From: Methylacidiphilales bacterium
GTDB lineage: Bacteria; Verrucomicrobiota; Verrucomicrobiia; Methylacidiphilales; UBA1321
Direction: 5' to 3'
Length of the DNA: 64,000 nucleotides
Assembly (NCBI GenBank): GCA_026225555.1
Contig: JAMFSY010000007.1
Coordinates: 1-64,000 of the forward strand
Part shown: piece by piece, positions 53,132-61,249 of the stretch
Layout of the letters: the number at the start of each line of letters is the position of its first letter
Position numbering within the stretch: position 1 is the first letter of the stretch
Translations under genes and position numbers: made by a program
The notes under the pieces: generated by a model
The model's database searches: none
Told to the model about the DNA's origin: nothing
Seen by the model: only the letters and a program-made list of their open reading frames with translations

Positions 53132-55227
53132 TCTCGGGGCTTTGAATCCGCGAGGCTATCCAAGGCGCTCATACGGGCGTTGAGCCGCGCGGTCATTGTT
53201 TCCGTAAATTCCACGGCGGCTTCATCCCAGGTCTGCCATTTGCCATAAGAGCCCGGATCTCCGCTTGGGACCTCGCCATGGGCCGTACCGAGGGCGTGCC
53301 AGAGAGTGTAATAGCTATTGGAGGCAATGGGACGGGGGGAAATAGAGTTAAACGTTGCGACAGCATCCTTGATTTTTCCTCCTTGAAGATCGCTTCGGGC
53401 TCGAACTAATTTTTCCTGCCACGAAGTTCTATCGGGTGGATTTGCCTTCACAAACGACTCGAAGGGGCCAGGGCCAAGACGTTCCCAAAGAACGGCGTTC
53501 AGCAAGGAGTAATGCTGGCTGGAGGGTTGGGAAAGGAAGTCTTGGATCGTGCTCGTGGGAAGCAATGCAATCCAATTTGAAAAGTAGTTGAAGAAAGGCT
53601 CGGACCATTCCGTGGCGTCAGATTGCGAGAGAAGTGCCAGGCTTTCGCTGGGTCGGCCGAGAAGAGTGCTATAACAAAAAGCTCTTATGATTTGATGATG
53701 TTGCAAAAGGAGATCGCGCGATTTCTCGATTTCCTTTCGATTTCCCGGAGTGAGAGTCCAACTGCCTGGCTGCTTTCGCTCCCACAGCATGCCGTCTTCG
53801 TCGCAGCAAATGAATGCCATATCGGGAAGATGAGTCAGAGTCATAATCCAACAAAAGTTATTTCTATCCAAAAGGACATAGTTGACCTTTAAATGCTCCG
53901 CCGCCTGCGCGAGCGCTTCAGGTTCATTCCAGAGGAAGAAAAAATAACGTTTGGATTCATCCGAAAAATGGGCGAGACCGCTGTCTAGAAGAGGATGAAA
54001 ATCGCCGTTCTGGCCGAACGATAAGTAGGCCCCCTCGCCATGGCTGCATAGCACCGATACAGGCTGGCCTTTTGCAACTGGGATTTGGTCAACGATATTC
54101 GGTGCATAGGGGTTGGCATAAGTTGCCAAATACTTTTGGCTTTTGAGATCGCCATAAATAGACAATAGGTTGAAAGACCCAGCAAACAACATGAAGTTGC
54201 ATAGGAGGCATAGCCCCATGTTTTTGGCTAAAACGATAAGCCGTGGACGCACGGATCTTTGAATTGAAATCTCCCGCGAGGAGTAAACAAAGAGGAGGGA
54301 GATGGCCAGGATGCCAGCGAATCGAAAATGTTTCAGCGCCATATAAAACGAAAAGATGGAGAAGAGAAGCAGCCAGAGTGGCGTCCGCCGGGAGGTTAGG
54401 AATGCAAAGGCCAAGAGCATTCCCGCTACGATGACGAGCGCGTCGGTTATTGAAGAAAAATCCGTGATGGGCCACATTTCCGGCGAAAGCGCGGTTGATC
54501 CAGGGTCGAAGGCCTGAAGAAAGGGAAAGAGAAGGCGGCTCGGACCGTAGGGATTTATGATGGTGGCCAGTGCTGCTAAAATCATGACTAGAAAAGCTCT
54601 TTCCCATAGGACTTTTTCAGTGAGCCTTTTTCTATTGGAGACCAGTTCGCACCCCACCCACAGAACGAGTGCAAACAAGCCAATAACAAAACTGCTATGA
54701 ACGTTTGTCCACGCAAAAAAGATCAAGAACAGACGGATATAGAAGTTTGGAGAAAGCTCTTCAAAGCGTGATTTGGCGAGCAAGACCATCATCAATACCA
54801 ATAGTAATTCGCCTGCGAGTTCGGGACGTTCCTCCAGTCGACTCTTCATAAGAATTCCGGCTGCGAAATAACTTAAAATGGAAAGAATGTCGAAGGCTGG
54901 ATACTTTTTCCCAGAATTGACGATGGGCAGAAAAATAATGAGTAGGTAGACGGCGGAAAAGAGAATCCACAGAACGGGAAATCCGCCGATCTTATAGATA
55001 AGAGCCAGGATAACTTCATAGCCTGCGTATTCATCGAAATAAGGAGTGGCCGGCAAGGAGAAGGAAGCGGCGGGCTGGGTCGGCAGGCTGAAAGTATGAA
55101 GGATGTGGAAGCCTTCCGAAAGCTGCCACCAAATATCGACCTGGGTGATCTGAAGCGAGCAAAAGATGATGTAGACGAAGACGTAACTCGCTAATAAAAC
55201 TGACAGGGTCCTGCTTAACGCGCTCAT
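53116..55227 (-). CDS. Large integral membrane protein of unknown function
   Basis: 703 residues from the ATG at 55227; the longer track ORF runs into a shadow of the ABC-F gene. The N-terminal ~410 residues contain about 10 hydrophobic helices (LSVLLASYVFVYIIFCSL first), the C-terminal ~290 are soluble with helical TPR-like character. ITQVDIWWQLSEGFHI in the first outer loop has an acidic residue placed as in GT-C glycosyltransferases, but that resemblance is weak. Codon use and GC match the lower-GC neighbour. It converges with paralogue 2 and overlaps it by 16 bp. Confidence 0.7.
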   Translation of the reverse strand: MSALSRTLSVLLASYVFVYIIFCSLQITQVDIWWQLSEGFHILHTFSLPTQPAASFSLPATPYFDEYAGYEVILALIYKIGGFPVLWILFSAVYLLIIFLPIVNSGKKYPAFDILSILSYFAAGILMKSRLEERPELAGELLLVLMMVLLAKSRFEELSPNFYIRLFLIFFAWTNVHSSFVIGLFALVLWVGCELVSNRKRLTEKVLWERAFLVMILAALATIINPYGPSRLLFPFLQAFDPGSTALSPEMWPITDFSSITDALVIVAGMLLAFAFLTSRRTPLWLLLFSIFSFYMALKHFRFAGILAISLLFVYSSREISIQRSVRPRLIVLAKNMGLCLLCNFMLFAGSFNLLSIYGDLKSQKYLATYANPYAPNIVDQIPVAKGQPVSVLCSHGEGAYLSFGQNGDFHPLLDSGLAHFSDESKRYFFFLWNEPEALAQAAEHLKVNYVLLDRNNFCWIMTLTHLPDMAFICCDEDGMLWERKQPGSWTLTPGNRKEIEKSRDLLLQHHQIIRAFCYSTLLGRPSESLALLSQSDATEWSEPFFNYFSNWIALLPTSTIQDFLSQPSSQHYSLLNAVLWERLGPGPFESFVKANPPDRTSWQEKLVRARSDLQGGKIKDAVATFNSISPRPIASNSYYTLWHALGTAHGEVPSGDPGSYGKWQTWDEAAVEFTETMTARLNARMSALDSLADSKPRDYGVR

Positions 55228-55381
55228 GTTTCCGTTAAGTTTTAGACGCCGCCGAATGCTTGGCAATAGTCCAGCCGGTGCGTGGGCGGCGGATATGAAG
55301 GGCGGATCCGAGTCCTTGCGCGCGAAAGAACTCGCGGCGAAGCTTGCGGTGACGCGCAACCCTCCGTAGAATGGTTCGCTT

Positions 55382-57349
55382 ATGCTTACCCTGTCCGAAA
55401 TCGGCAAGAGCTTTGGCTCGCGCACGCTGTTTGAAGATGTCTCCCTGAGCATCAATCTCGGCGAGCGGATCGCGCTGGTCGGGCCGAATGGCGCAGGCAA
55501 GTCGACCTTGTTCTCCATCATCCTCGGCTTGACGGAGCCCGACAACGGCACCGTCGTGCTCGATAAACACACCACGCTTGGGTATCTCGCGCAGGAAACG
55601 GCCGCGATTGGGGAGGAAACTGTGCTGCAGCTCGCCACCGCGATCACGCCGGAGCATGGACGGCTGCAGCAAATTCTCGCCAAGGGCGCGGCGAGCGGCG
55701 AGACCGATACCGAGGAGTATCACGACGCGTTGGCGAAATACGCGGAGCTCGGCGGCTACCAGCTCGAGCCCAAGGCCAAGCGCATCCTAAGCGGGCTCGC
55801 CTTTCGCGATTCCGATTTCGACCGGCCCGCCCGCACGATGAGCGGCGGCTGGGTCATGCGGGCTCACCTCGCCAAGCTTCTGGTCATGGAGCCTGATCTC
55901 CTCATGCTCGATGAGCCGACGAATCACCTCGACCTTGAATCGCTCGGCTGGTTCCAGAATTATTTGATGTATTACCCCGGCGCGATCCTGATGATCTCGC
56001 ACGATCGCGCGTTTCTCAACGAGCTGGTCGATAACATCTTTGAGATTCGCCACAGCCAGGTCCATCGCTACCGCGGCAATTACGACGCCTACGTCGAACA
56101 GAAAAAGCAACGCCAGGAAATCCAGCTCGCCGCTTACAAAAACCAGCAGGCCGAGATCCAGAAGCTTCAGGAGTTCGCCGACCGCTTCCGGGCCAAGGCG
56201 AGCAAGGCATCGCAGGCGCAAAGCAAGTTGAAGCAGATCGAGCGCATGGAAAAAATCGAGGCGCCCGAATCGCACGAAAAGAAAATCCACATCAAATTTC
56301 CGCAGCCCGTGCGCAGCGGCCAGCGCGTCATCACGCTGAACAAGATCCATCATGCCTACGACTCACTTGTCGTCTATCGCGGCATCGATTTGGAGATCGA
56401 GAAGGGCCAGCGCATCGTGCTCGTCGGGCCGAATGGCGCGGGCAAATCGACCCTCCTGAAAATTCTCGGCGGCGTGCTGCCTGTGCAACAGGGCGAACGG
56501 AAACTCGGCCATAATACCGAGGTCGGCTACTCCTCACAGAATCGCGGCGAGATGCTGAATCCCACTCGCAACGTTTTGCAGGAGGCACTCAGCATCCCCG
56601 CCCCGCTGCCTGAGGTCACCACCCGCACCATCCTCGGTTCCTTCCTTTTCCAGGGAGACGATGCGTACAAGAAAGTTGGCGTTCTCTCCGGCGGAGAAAA
56701 GACCCGTCTCGGCCTGGTGAAGCTCCTGCTCAATCCGCCGAACTTGCTCCTCATGGATGAGCCGACGACCCACCTCGACATGGCGAGCATCGACGCGCTG
56801 ATCGAGGCGTTGAAGCAATATCAAGGCACGCTTGTTTTCATCAGCCATGACGTTTACTTCATCCGCGCGCTTGCCCAGACCGTGCTGCATATCAGCGCGG
56901 GCCAGTTGACGCCCTACTCGGGTGATTACGATTATTATCTCGATAAATCGGGTGCGCGTTCCGAGAAACAGGGTCTCGTCGCCGGCGAACAGTTGACCGA
57001 TTCACGTCCCGCCGAAGCGCCCGCCGCACCGCGCGCCCTCACCGGTTCGCCGGTCAAGACGAAGGAGCAAAAGCGTCGCGAAGCCGAGGAACGCCAGGCC
57101 GTTTCCGCGGCAAAGAAAAAAGCGCAGGCGCATCTGGAAGCGATCGAAAAGCAGATCGCCGACCTGGAGGCCCGACACAAGGAACTCCTCGTCAAACTGG
57201 AAGCCCCGGAGACCTATCAGCCCGGCGGCGACGCTGCGAAACTCAACCGCGAACTCGGCGAACATGCCGCCCGTATTGCCGCCCTCAACGAAGAGTGGGA
57301 AGACGCCACGGCCGACGTCGCGGCGTTGAATCCGCCTGCGGCAGTTTAA
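55382..57349 (+). CDS. ABC-F family ATPase (translation factor type)
   Basis: 655 residues, two ABC domains in one chain with no membrane helices. Each has Walker A GPNGAGKST, a signature (MSGGWVMRAHLAKLL; LSGGEKTRLGLVKLL) and Walker B with DEPTNHLDLES / DEPTTHLDMAS. A linker rich in Lys/Gln (YVEQKKQRQEIQLAAYKNQQ) joins them, and a charged coiled coil ends the protein (AAKKKAQAHLEAIEKQIADL). ABC-F proteins act on the ribosome. It resembles the YheS/YdiF-Uup group. It diverges from the membrane protein gene across 154 bp. Confidence 0.93.
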   Translation: MLTLSEIGKSFGSRTLFEDVSLSINLGERIALVGPNGAGKSTLFSIILGLTEPDNGTVVLDKHTTLGYLAQETAAIGEETVLQLATAITPEHGRLQQILAKGAASGETDTEEYHDALAKYAELGGYQLEPKAKRILSGLAFRDSDFDRPARTMSGGWVMRAHLAKLLVMEPDLLMLDEPTNHLDLESLGWFQNYLMYYPGAILMISHDRAFLNELVDNIFEIRHSQVHRYRGNYDAYVEQKKQRQEIQLAAYKNQQAEIQKLQEFADRFRAKASKASQAQSKLKQIERMEKIEAPESHEKKIHIKFPQPVRSGQRVITLNKIHHAYDSLVVYRGIDLEIEKGQRIVLVGPNGAGKSTLLKILGGVLPVQQGERKLGHNTEVGYSSQNRGEMLNPTRNVLQEALSIPAPLPEVTTRTILGSFLFQGDDAYKKVGVLSGGEKTRLGLVKLLLNPPNLLLMDEPTTHLDMASIDALIEALKQYQGTLVFISHDVYFIRALAQTVLHISAGQLTPYSGDYDYYLDKSGARSEKQGLVAGEQLTDSRPAEAPAAPRALTGSPVKTKEQKRREAEERQAVSAAKKKAQAHLEAIEKQIADLEARHKELLVKLEAPETYQPGGDAAKLNRELGEHAARIAALNEEWEDATADVAALNPPAAV

Positions 57350-57351
57350 GC

Positions 57352-57858
57352 TTAATTCTGCGCGTTAGCCGCGATGGAAATAAGCCGGAAGTTTTGGCGA
57401 AAAGGTGATTCCGGAGCGGGCGCGTAGCCATAGACGGCGTCTACTTTCGCCCCTTGCTTGAACGAATTGACCACTTGCCAAAGATGGAGTGGCACGACTA
57501 AACCGATTCCCTGCCCGGTCGTATCTTTGATGACGATGCGGGAATGATCATTTGGATAAGAGATCGATCCGCTAACGATCCTCGGTGATTGAGCTGCAGC
57601 CATGTGTTCAAGCAGGGGCCAGTAAACCGTGGAAAAGATCCTCGTGCTCGTCGAATTGTAGGGAAAGGAAATCCCCAGGATCACCAGGGAGAGTTTCGAG
57701 GGATTGTCCTTGTCGCTCCGAGCGTAGGCATGATCAAACGAGTAAGTATAGATCCATGCCAGCGCACCCAGGAGAATCACGCTGACAATTGATCGGTGGA
57801 GCCACGCCTTTTTCACGATCGAATCGTAGAGCTTCTCTTCTACGAAGAGCAACTTCAC
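57352..57858 (-). CDS. Single-pass membrane protein of unknown function
   Basis: 168 residues. One hydrophobic segment (IVSVILLGALAWIYTYSF, about 25-42) anchors it, followed by an extracytoplasmic domain with SKLSLVILGISFPYNSTSTR and IKDTTGQGIGLVVPLHLWQV. I recognise no family. The stop codon is 2 bp past the convergent ABC-F stop. Lower GC than its neighbours, similar to the 51-55 kb genes. Confidence 0.65.
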   Translation of the reverse strand: MKLLFVEEKLYDSIVKKAWLHRSIVSVILLGALAWIYTYSFDHAYARSDKDNPSKLSLVILGISFPYNSTSTRIFSTVYWPLLEHMAAAQSPRIVSGSISYPNDHSRIVIKDTTGQGIGLVVPLHLWQVVNSFKQGAKVDAVYGYAPAPESPFRQNFRLISIAANAQN

Positions 57859-57915
57859 TCTTCCTTTATCGAAGCCACTCTTTCGACAAAGTCAGGATGA
57901 TAGATAGATTGATGA

Positions 57916-60633
57916 ATGTCCTGGTCAGTGGAAATGCGCGGCAAAAGCATCTACCTGCCGCAGATCGATCTTTGGTGTGATGCCCATGTGCCCGTGCCTT
58001 GTTCGTTTGTTTCGCATGCGCATTTCGATCATCTGGCCGCGCACCGAAAGATTATCACGTCGGAAGGCACGCGCCGGTTGATGGCCACGCGGCTTCCCGG
58101 CGAACGCGAGGAGATCGTGCTGCCTTTCGGCGCGTCCTATGCCTTCGATGCCGGGACGGAGCTGAGGCTTTATCCCGCCGGACACATCTTCGGCTCCGCC
58201 ATGCTGCATGCGACCCGCGAGAGCGAATCTTTTCTCTACACCGGCGATTTTAAATTGCGGCCGGGACATTCGGCGGAAAAATGCGAACCGCCGCGTGCGG
58301 ATGTGGTCGTGATGGAAACAACCTTCGGTCTGCCGCGCTATGTTTTTCCGTCGATCGAAAAAGTCCTCGCCGACATCGTCCACTTTTGTCAGGACGCGAT
58401 TGAAGATGGGCAGGTGCCTGTTCTCTTCGGCTACTCGCTCGGTAAAAGCCAGGAGCTTCTTTCCAGCCTCGCGGAAGCAAAGCTCCCCGTCATGCTGCAC
58501 CCTCAGACCCTCAAGATCACCAGGGTCTACGAAGAACTCGGCCAGACTTTCTGCCCCTACGAGCCCTTCACGCTCACCGAAGTTTCCGGGCATGTCGTGC
58601 TCTGTCCGCCACAGGCCGCGCAATCCGCCTGGCTGCGTAAAATCAAGGCGCGACGCACGGCTGCGATTACCGGTTGGGCGGTCGATCCCGCGGCCGTTTA
58701 TCGTTATCAATGCGACGCCGCCTTTCCGCTCAGCGATCACGCCGATTATGCCGATCTGCTGCGCTTCGTGGAATTGGTGCAGCCTAAACGGGTGCTTACC
58801 GTCCACGGTTACGTCAAAGAATTCGCGCGCACCCTACGCGAAAAGGGAATCGAGGCATGGGCACTGGGAATCGATAATCAGCTGGAGATTTCACTGACGC
58901 AACTAAATCACCGGGCTCTCGCCACGCCTGTTCCGAAGGCGCCGCCAGTCGTCCGGCAAACTCAGGAAGGCGTCGTTGGTAAGGAAGACCTGCTTGCCTT
59001 CGCCCAAGTTGCCGAAAAGATTCGCGCGACAATGAAAAAGCTCGAAAAAGTGGAGTTGTTAAAAAATTATTTTGCCAAACTCCCACCCGAAGCACTCGGT
59101 GCGGCGGCGCTTTCCTTCACCGGCCGGCCATTCCCGCCGAGCGAGGGCCGCGCATTGAATTGTGGCTGGGCGATTCTCAAGGCGGCCCTGCTCGGTGTCT
59201 CCGGCACGAGCGAGGCCGATTACCGTTCAACTTACCATCGCTACAGCGACAGCGGGGACACGGCGGAGGCCATTCTCCAAGGCCGCACCACGCCTTCACC
59301 CTGGCCGGTTTCTCACCTGCCCGCCTTCTTCGATTCGTTGGCCGCGATGCGCGGGCCGTTCGACAAAAGGGATCTCTTGCGAGATCGGTTGGCGCAGCTT
59401 GATCCCCTTGCGGCGAAATATTTGATCAAAATCATCACGGGAGATTTGCGCATCGGTTTGAAAGAGGGGCTGGTCGAAGAAGCGCTCGCCGCCGCATTTG
59501 CCCGTCCGCCCGAAGCGATTCGCGAGGCCAATATGTTAAGCGGCGATCTCGCGGCCACCGCGCGCGCCGCGCGCGAAGGCACGTTGGAGAAAATGGAGCT
59601 CCGGACCTTCAATCCCATCCACTTCATGCTGGCGAGTCCTGAGCCGACGGCGCAGGCCATCGTGGAGCGCCTGGCCGATCCCATTTGGGTCGAGGAAAAG
59701 TATGACGGTATTCGCTGCCAGTTGCACAAGGAGGGCGAGCGGGTGGAGCTTTATTCGCGAGAACTGCGGTGCATTACGGATCAATTTCCCGATCTCACCG
59801 CGCGGGCCCGGAAAATTCCGGCCGACTTCATCGCGGATGGGGAGCTGCTCGCGTGGCAGAATGGACGCGCGCTGCCTTTCGCGGAACTGCAAAAACGGCT
59901 GGGGCGAAAAGGGGGCGACGATTTCTTTCTGGGTGCGGAAATTCCGGTGTCGTTTTCGCTTTACGACCTGCTTGGTCTGGAGGGAAAGAGCCTGCTCAAA
60001 TTATCGCTCCGCGAACGCCGGGCGCGCCTCGATGCCATCCCGCTCGTTTCCGGGATCGAGCGGGCGCCTTATCGATTGGTCAGCGGTGCAACGGCGATCG
60101 AGGCGGCGTTTCTTCAGGCGCGCGAGCGCGGCAATGAAGGTCTGATGGCGAAGGACCCGGAATCCATTTATCTTCCGGGCCGCCGTGGACTGGCCTGGCT
60201 GAAATTGAAAAAAGCCTACGCCACGCTTGATGTCGTGGTGGTCGGCGTCGAGTGGGGCCACGGCAAGCGCAAGAACGTGCTTTCCGATTACACCTTCGCC
60301 GTGCGCGACGAAGAGACGAACCGGCTCCTCCCGGTTGGCAAAGCCTACTCGGGCCTGACCGATGCGGAGATCGCACATTACACCGAGCATTTCCTCCAAA
60401 GCACGCTGGAGGAACGCGGGTGCTATCGTTTGGTACAGCCGGAAGTCGTGCTCGAGGTCGCGTTCGATACCATCCAGCGCAGCGACCGGCACGCCTCGGG
60501 TTATGCCCTCCGCTTTCCCCGTATCCTGCGCATCCGCGATGACAAGACCGTGCGCGAAATCGATACGCTGGCCTATTGCCGGGAATTGGCCGAGACTGCC
60601 GCGCAGGGCTGGAAATCGATGCCCGCGACGTGA
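57916..60633 (+). CDS. Fused MBL-fold exonuclease and ATP-dependent DNA ligase
   Basis: 905 residues. The N-terminal ~330 form a metallo-beta-lactamase/beta-CASP nuclease: HAHFDH (His34, His36, Asp38, His39), AGHIFGSAML and YTGDFKLRPGHS. The C-terminal part is an ATP-dependent ligase: a DNA-binding region (about 370-560), an adenylation domain with motif I EEKYDGIR (Lys595), EGLMAKDPESIYLPGRRG and LKLKKAYATLDVVVVG, and an OB fold. In many bacteria these are two genes, the ligase-associated exonuclease and its ligase, in a DNA repair cluster; here they are one chain. The partner helicase and phosphoesterase genes are not in the window. Confidence 0.9.
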   Translation: MSWSVEMRGKSIYLPQIDLWCDAHVPVPCSFVSHAHFDHLAAHRKIITSEGTRRLMATRLPGEREEIVLPFGASYAFDAGTELRLYPAGHIFGSAMLHATRESESFLYTGDFKLRPGHSAEKCEPPRADVVVMETTFGLPRYVFPSIEKVLADIVHFCQDAIEDGQVPVLFGYSLGKSQELLSSLAEAKLPVMLHPQTLKITRVYEELGQTFCPYEPFTLTEVSGHVVLCPPQAAQSAWLRKIKARRTAAITGWAVDPAAVYRYQCDAAFPLSDHADYADLLRFVELVQPKRVLTVHGYVKEFARTLREKGIEAWALGIDNQLEISLTQLNHRALATPVPKAPPVVRQTQEGVVGKEDLLAFAQVAEKIRATMKKLEKVELLKNYFAKLPPEALGAAALSFTGRPFPPSEGRALNCGWAILKAALLGVSGTSEADYRSTYHRYSDSGDTAEAILQGRTTPSPWPVSHLPAFFDSLAAMRGPFDKRDLLRDRLAQLDPLAAKYLIKIITGDLRIGLKEGLVEEALAAAFARPPEAIREANMLSGDLAATARAAREGTLEKMELRTFNPIHFMLASPEPTAQAIVERLADPIWVEEKYDGIRCQLHKEGERVELYSRELRCITDQFPDLTARARKIPADFIADGELLAWQNGRALPFAELQKRLGRKGGDDFFLGAEIPVSFSLYDLLGLEGKSLLKLSLRERRARLDAIPLVSGIERAPYRLVSGATAIEAAFLQARERGNEGLMAKDPESIYLPGRRGLAWLKLKKAYATLDVVVVGVEWGHGKRKNVLSDYTFAVRDEETNRLLPVGKAYSGLTDAEIAHYTEHFLQSTLEERGCYRLVQPEVVLEVAFDTIQRSDRHASGYALRFPRILRIRDDKTVREIDTLAYCRELAETAAQGWKSMPAT

Positions 60634-61028
60634 TGAAGCTTCCCCCGCAAATCGAAATGGAAGGCCTGATCGCCTACGAACAGGTCGGCGCGTTTGAGGA
60701 CTTGCAGCGCAAGCGCCTGCCGGCGATTTATGGCGGGCTGACGCTACTATTTGTCATCTGCGGCGGCGCGATGCTGCTGGCGAATCTTCCGGCCGGGGCC
60801 CTTTTATGCCTCGGGATCGCCATCCTGTTTCCGCTTTGGGCCGGGTTTGAATGGTGGCGGCTGCGGTTGCGCTACCAGGAGAATCTGCGACGGCTCGCGG
60901 AGCTGGAAAGCCAGTACGGCGACCAGGTGCCATGGCTCCAGGTCGAACGGCATTTCGCCGCGTTGGAGCAATTGCGGGCGGACCTGGCCGAGGAGAAGCA
61001 GAAAGCCGAAGAGCGCCGCGCTAAATAA
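60633..61028 (+). CDS. Small membrane protein with C-terminal coiled coil
   Basis: 131 residues from the ATG at 60633, which overlaps the ligase stop by one base (TGATG), implying translational coupling; the track start is a shadow. Two close hydrophobic segments (IYGGLTLLFVICGGAMLLAN and AGALLCLGIAILFPLWAGF) are followed by a charged helical tail (LEQLRADLAEEKQKAEERR). No family recognised. Its coupling to the exonuclease-ligase gene may or may not be functional. Confidence 0.72.
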   Translation: MKLPPQIEMEGLIAYEQVGAFEDLQRKRLPAIYGGLTLLFVICGGAMLLANLPAGALLCLGIAILFPLWAGFEWWRLRLRYQENLRRLAELESQYGDQVPWLQVERHFAALEQLRADLAEEKQKAEERRAK

Positions 61029-61191
61029 TCCCGCGACAGAGCCAGCGAAGCAGGGACCAGGCACTATGCCCGGCGTAGAGAAGATGATCTCCAAAAAGAA
61101 ACATCCCCAGCAGGATGAGCCCGACCACGATGGAAAGCACTGTCCAAGCCTGAATATAGCGGGGGGAATAAGGCAGGGGCTCGTTGCTCAT
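61021..61191 (-). CDS. Unlisted 56-residue membrane protein
   Basis: Read directly from the reverse strand; it is too short for the ORF track. The protein starts MSNEPLPYSPRYIQAWTV and has one strong hydrophobic segment (VLSIVVGLILLGMFLFG) followed by DHLLYAGHSAWSLLRWLCRG. It starts with ATG at 61191 and ends at TAG 61021, overlapping the convergent upstream gene by 8 bp. The hydrophobic pattern and tight packing between two genes favour a real gene. Function unknown. Confidence 0.65.
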   Translation of the reverse strand: MSNEPLPYSPRYIQAWTVLSIVVGLILLGMFLFGDHLLYAGHSAWSLLRWLCRGII

Positions 61192-61249
61192 AATGAGAAC
61201 GAATTAGCACAGGATGCGCGGCCGCGCAATCAACGTTTGCCTCAGGCGC

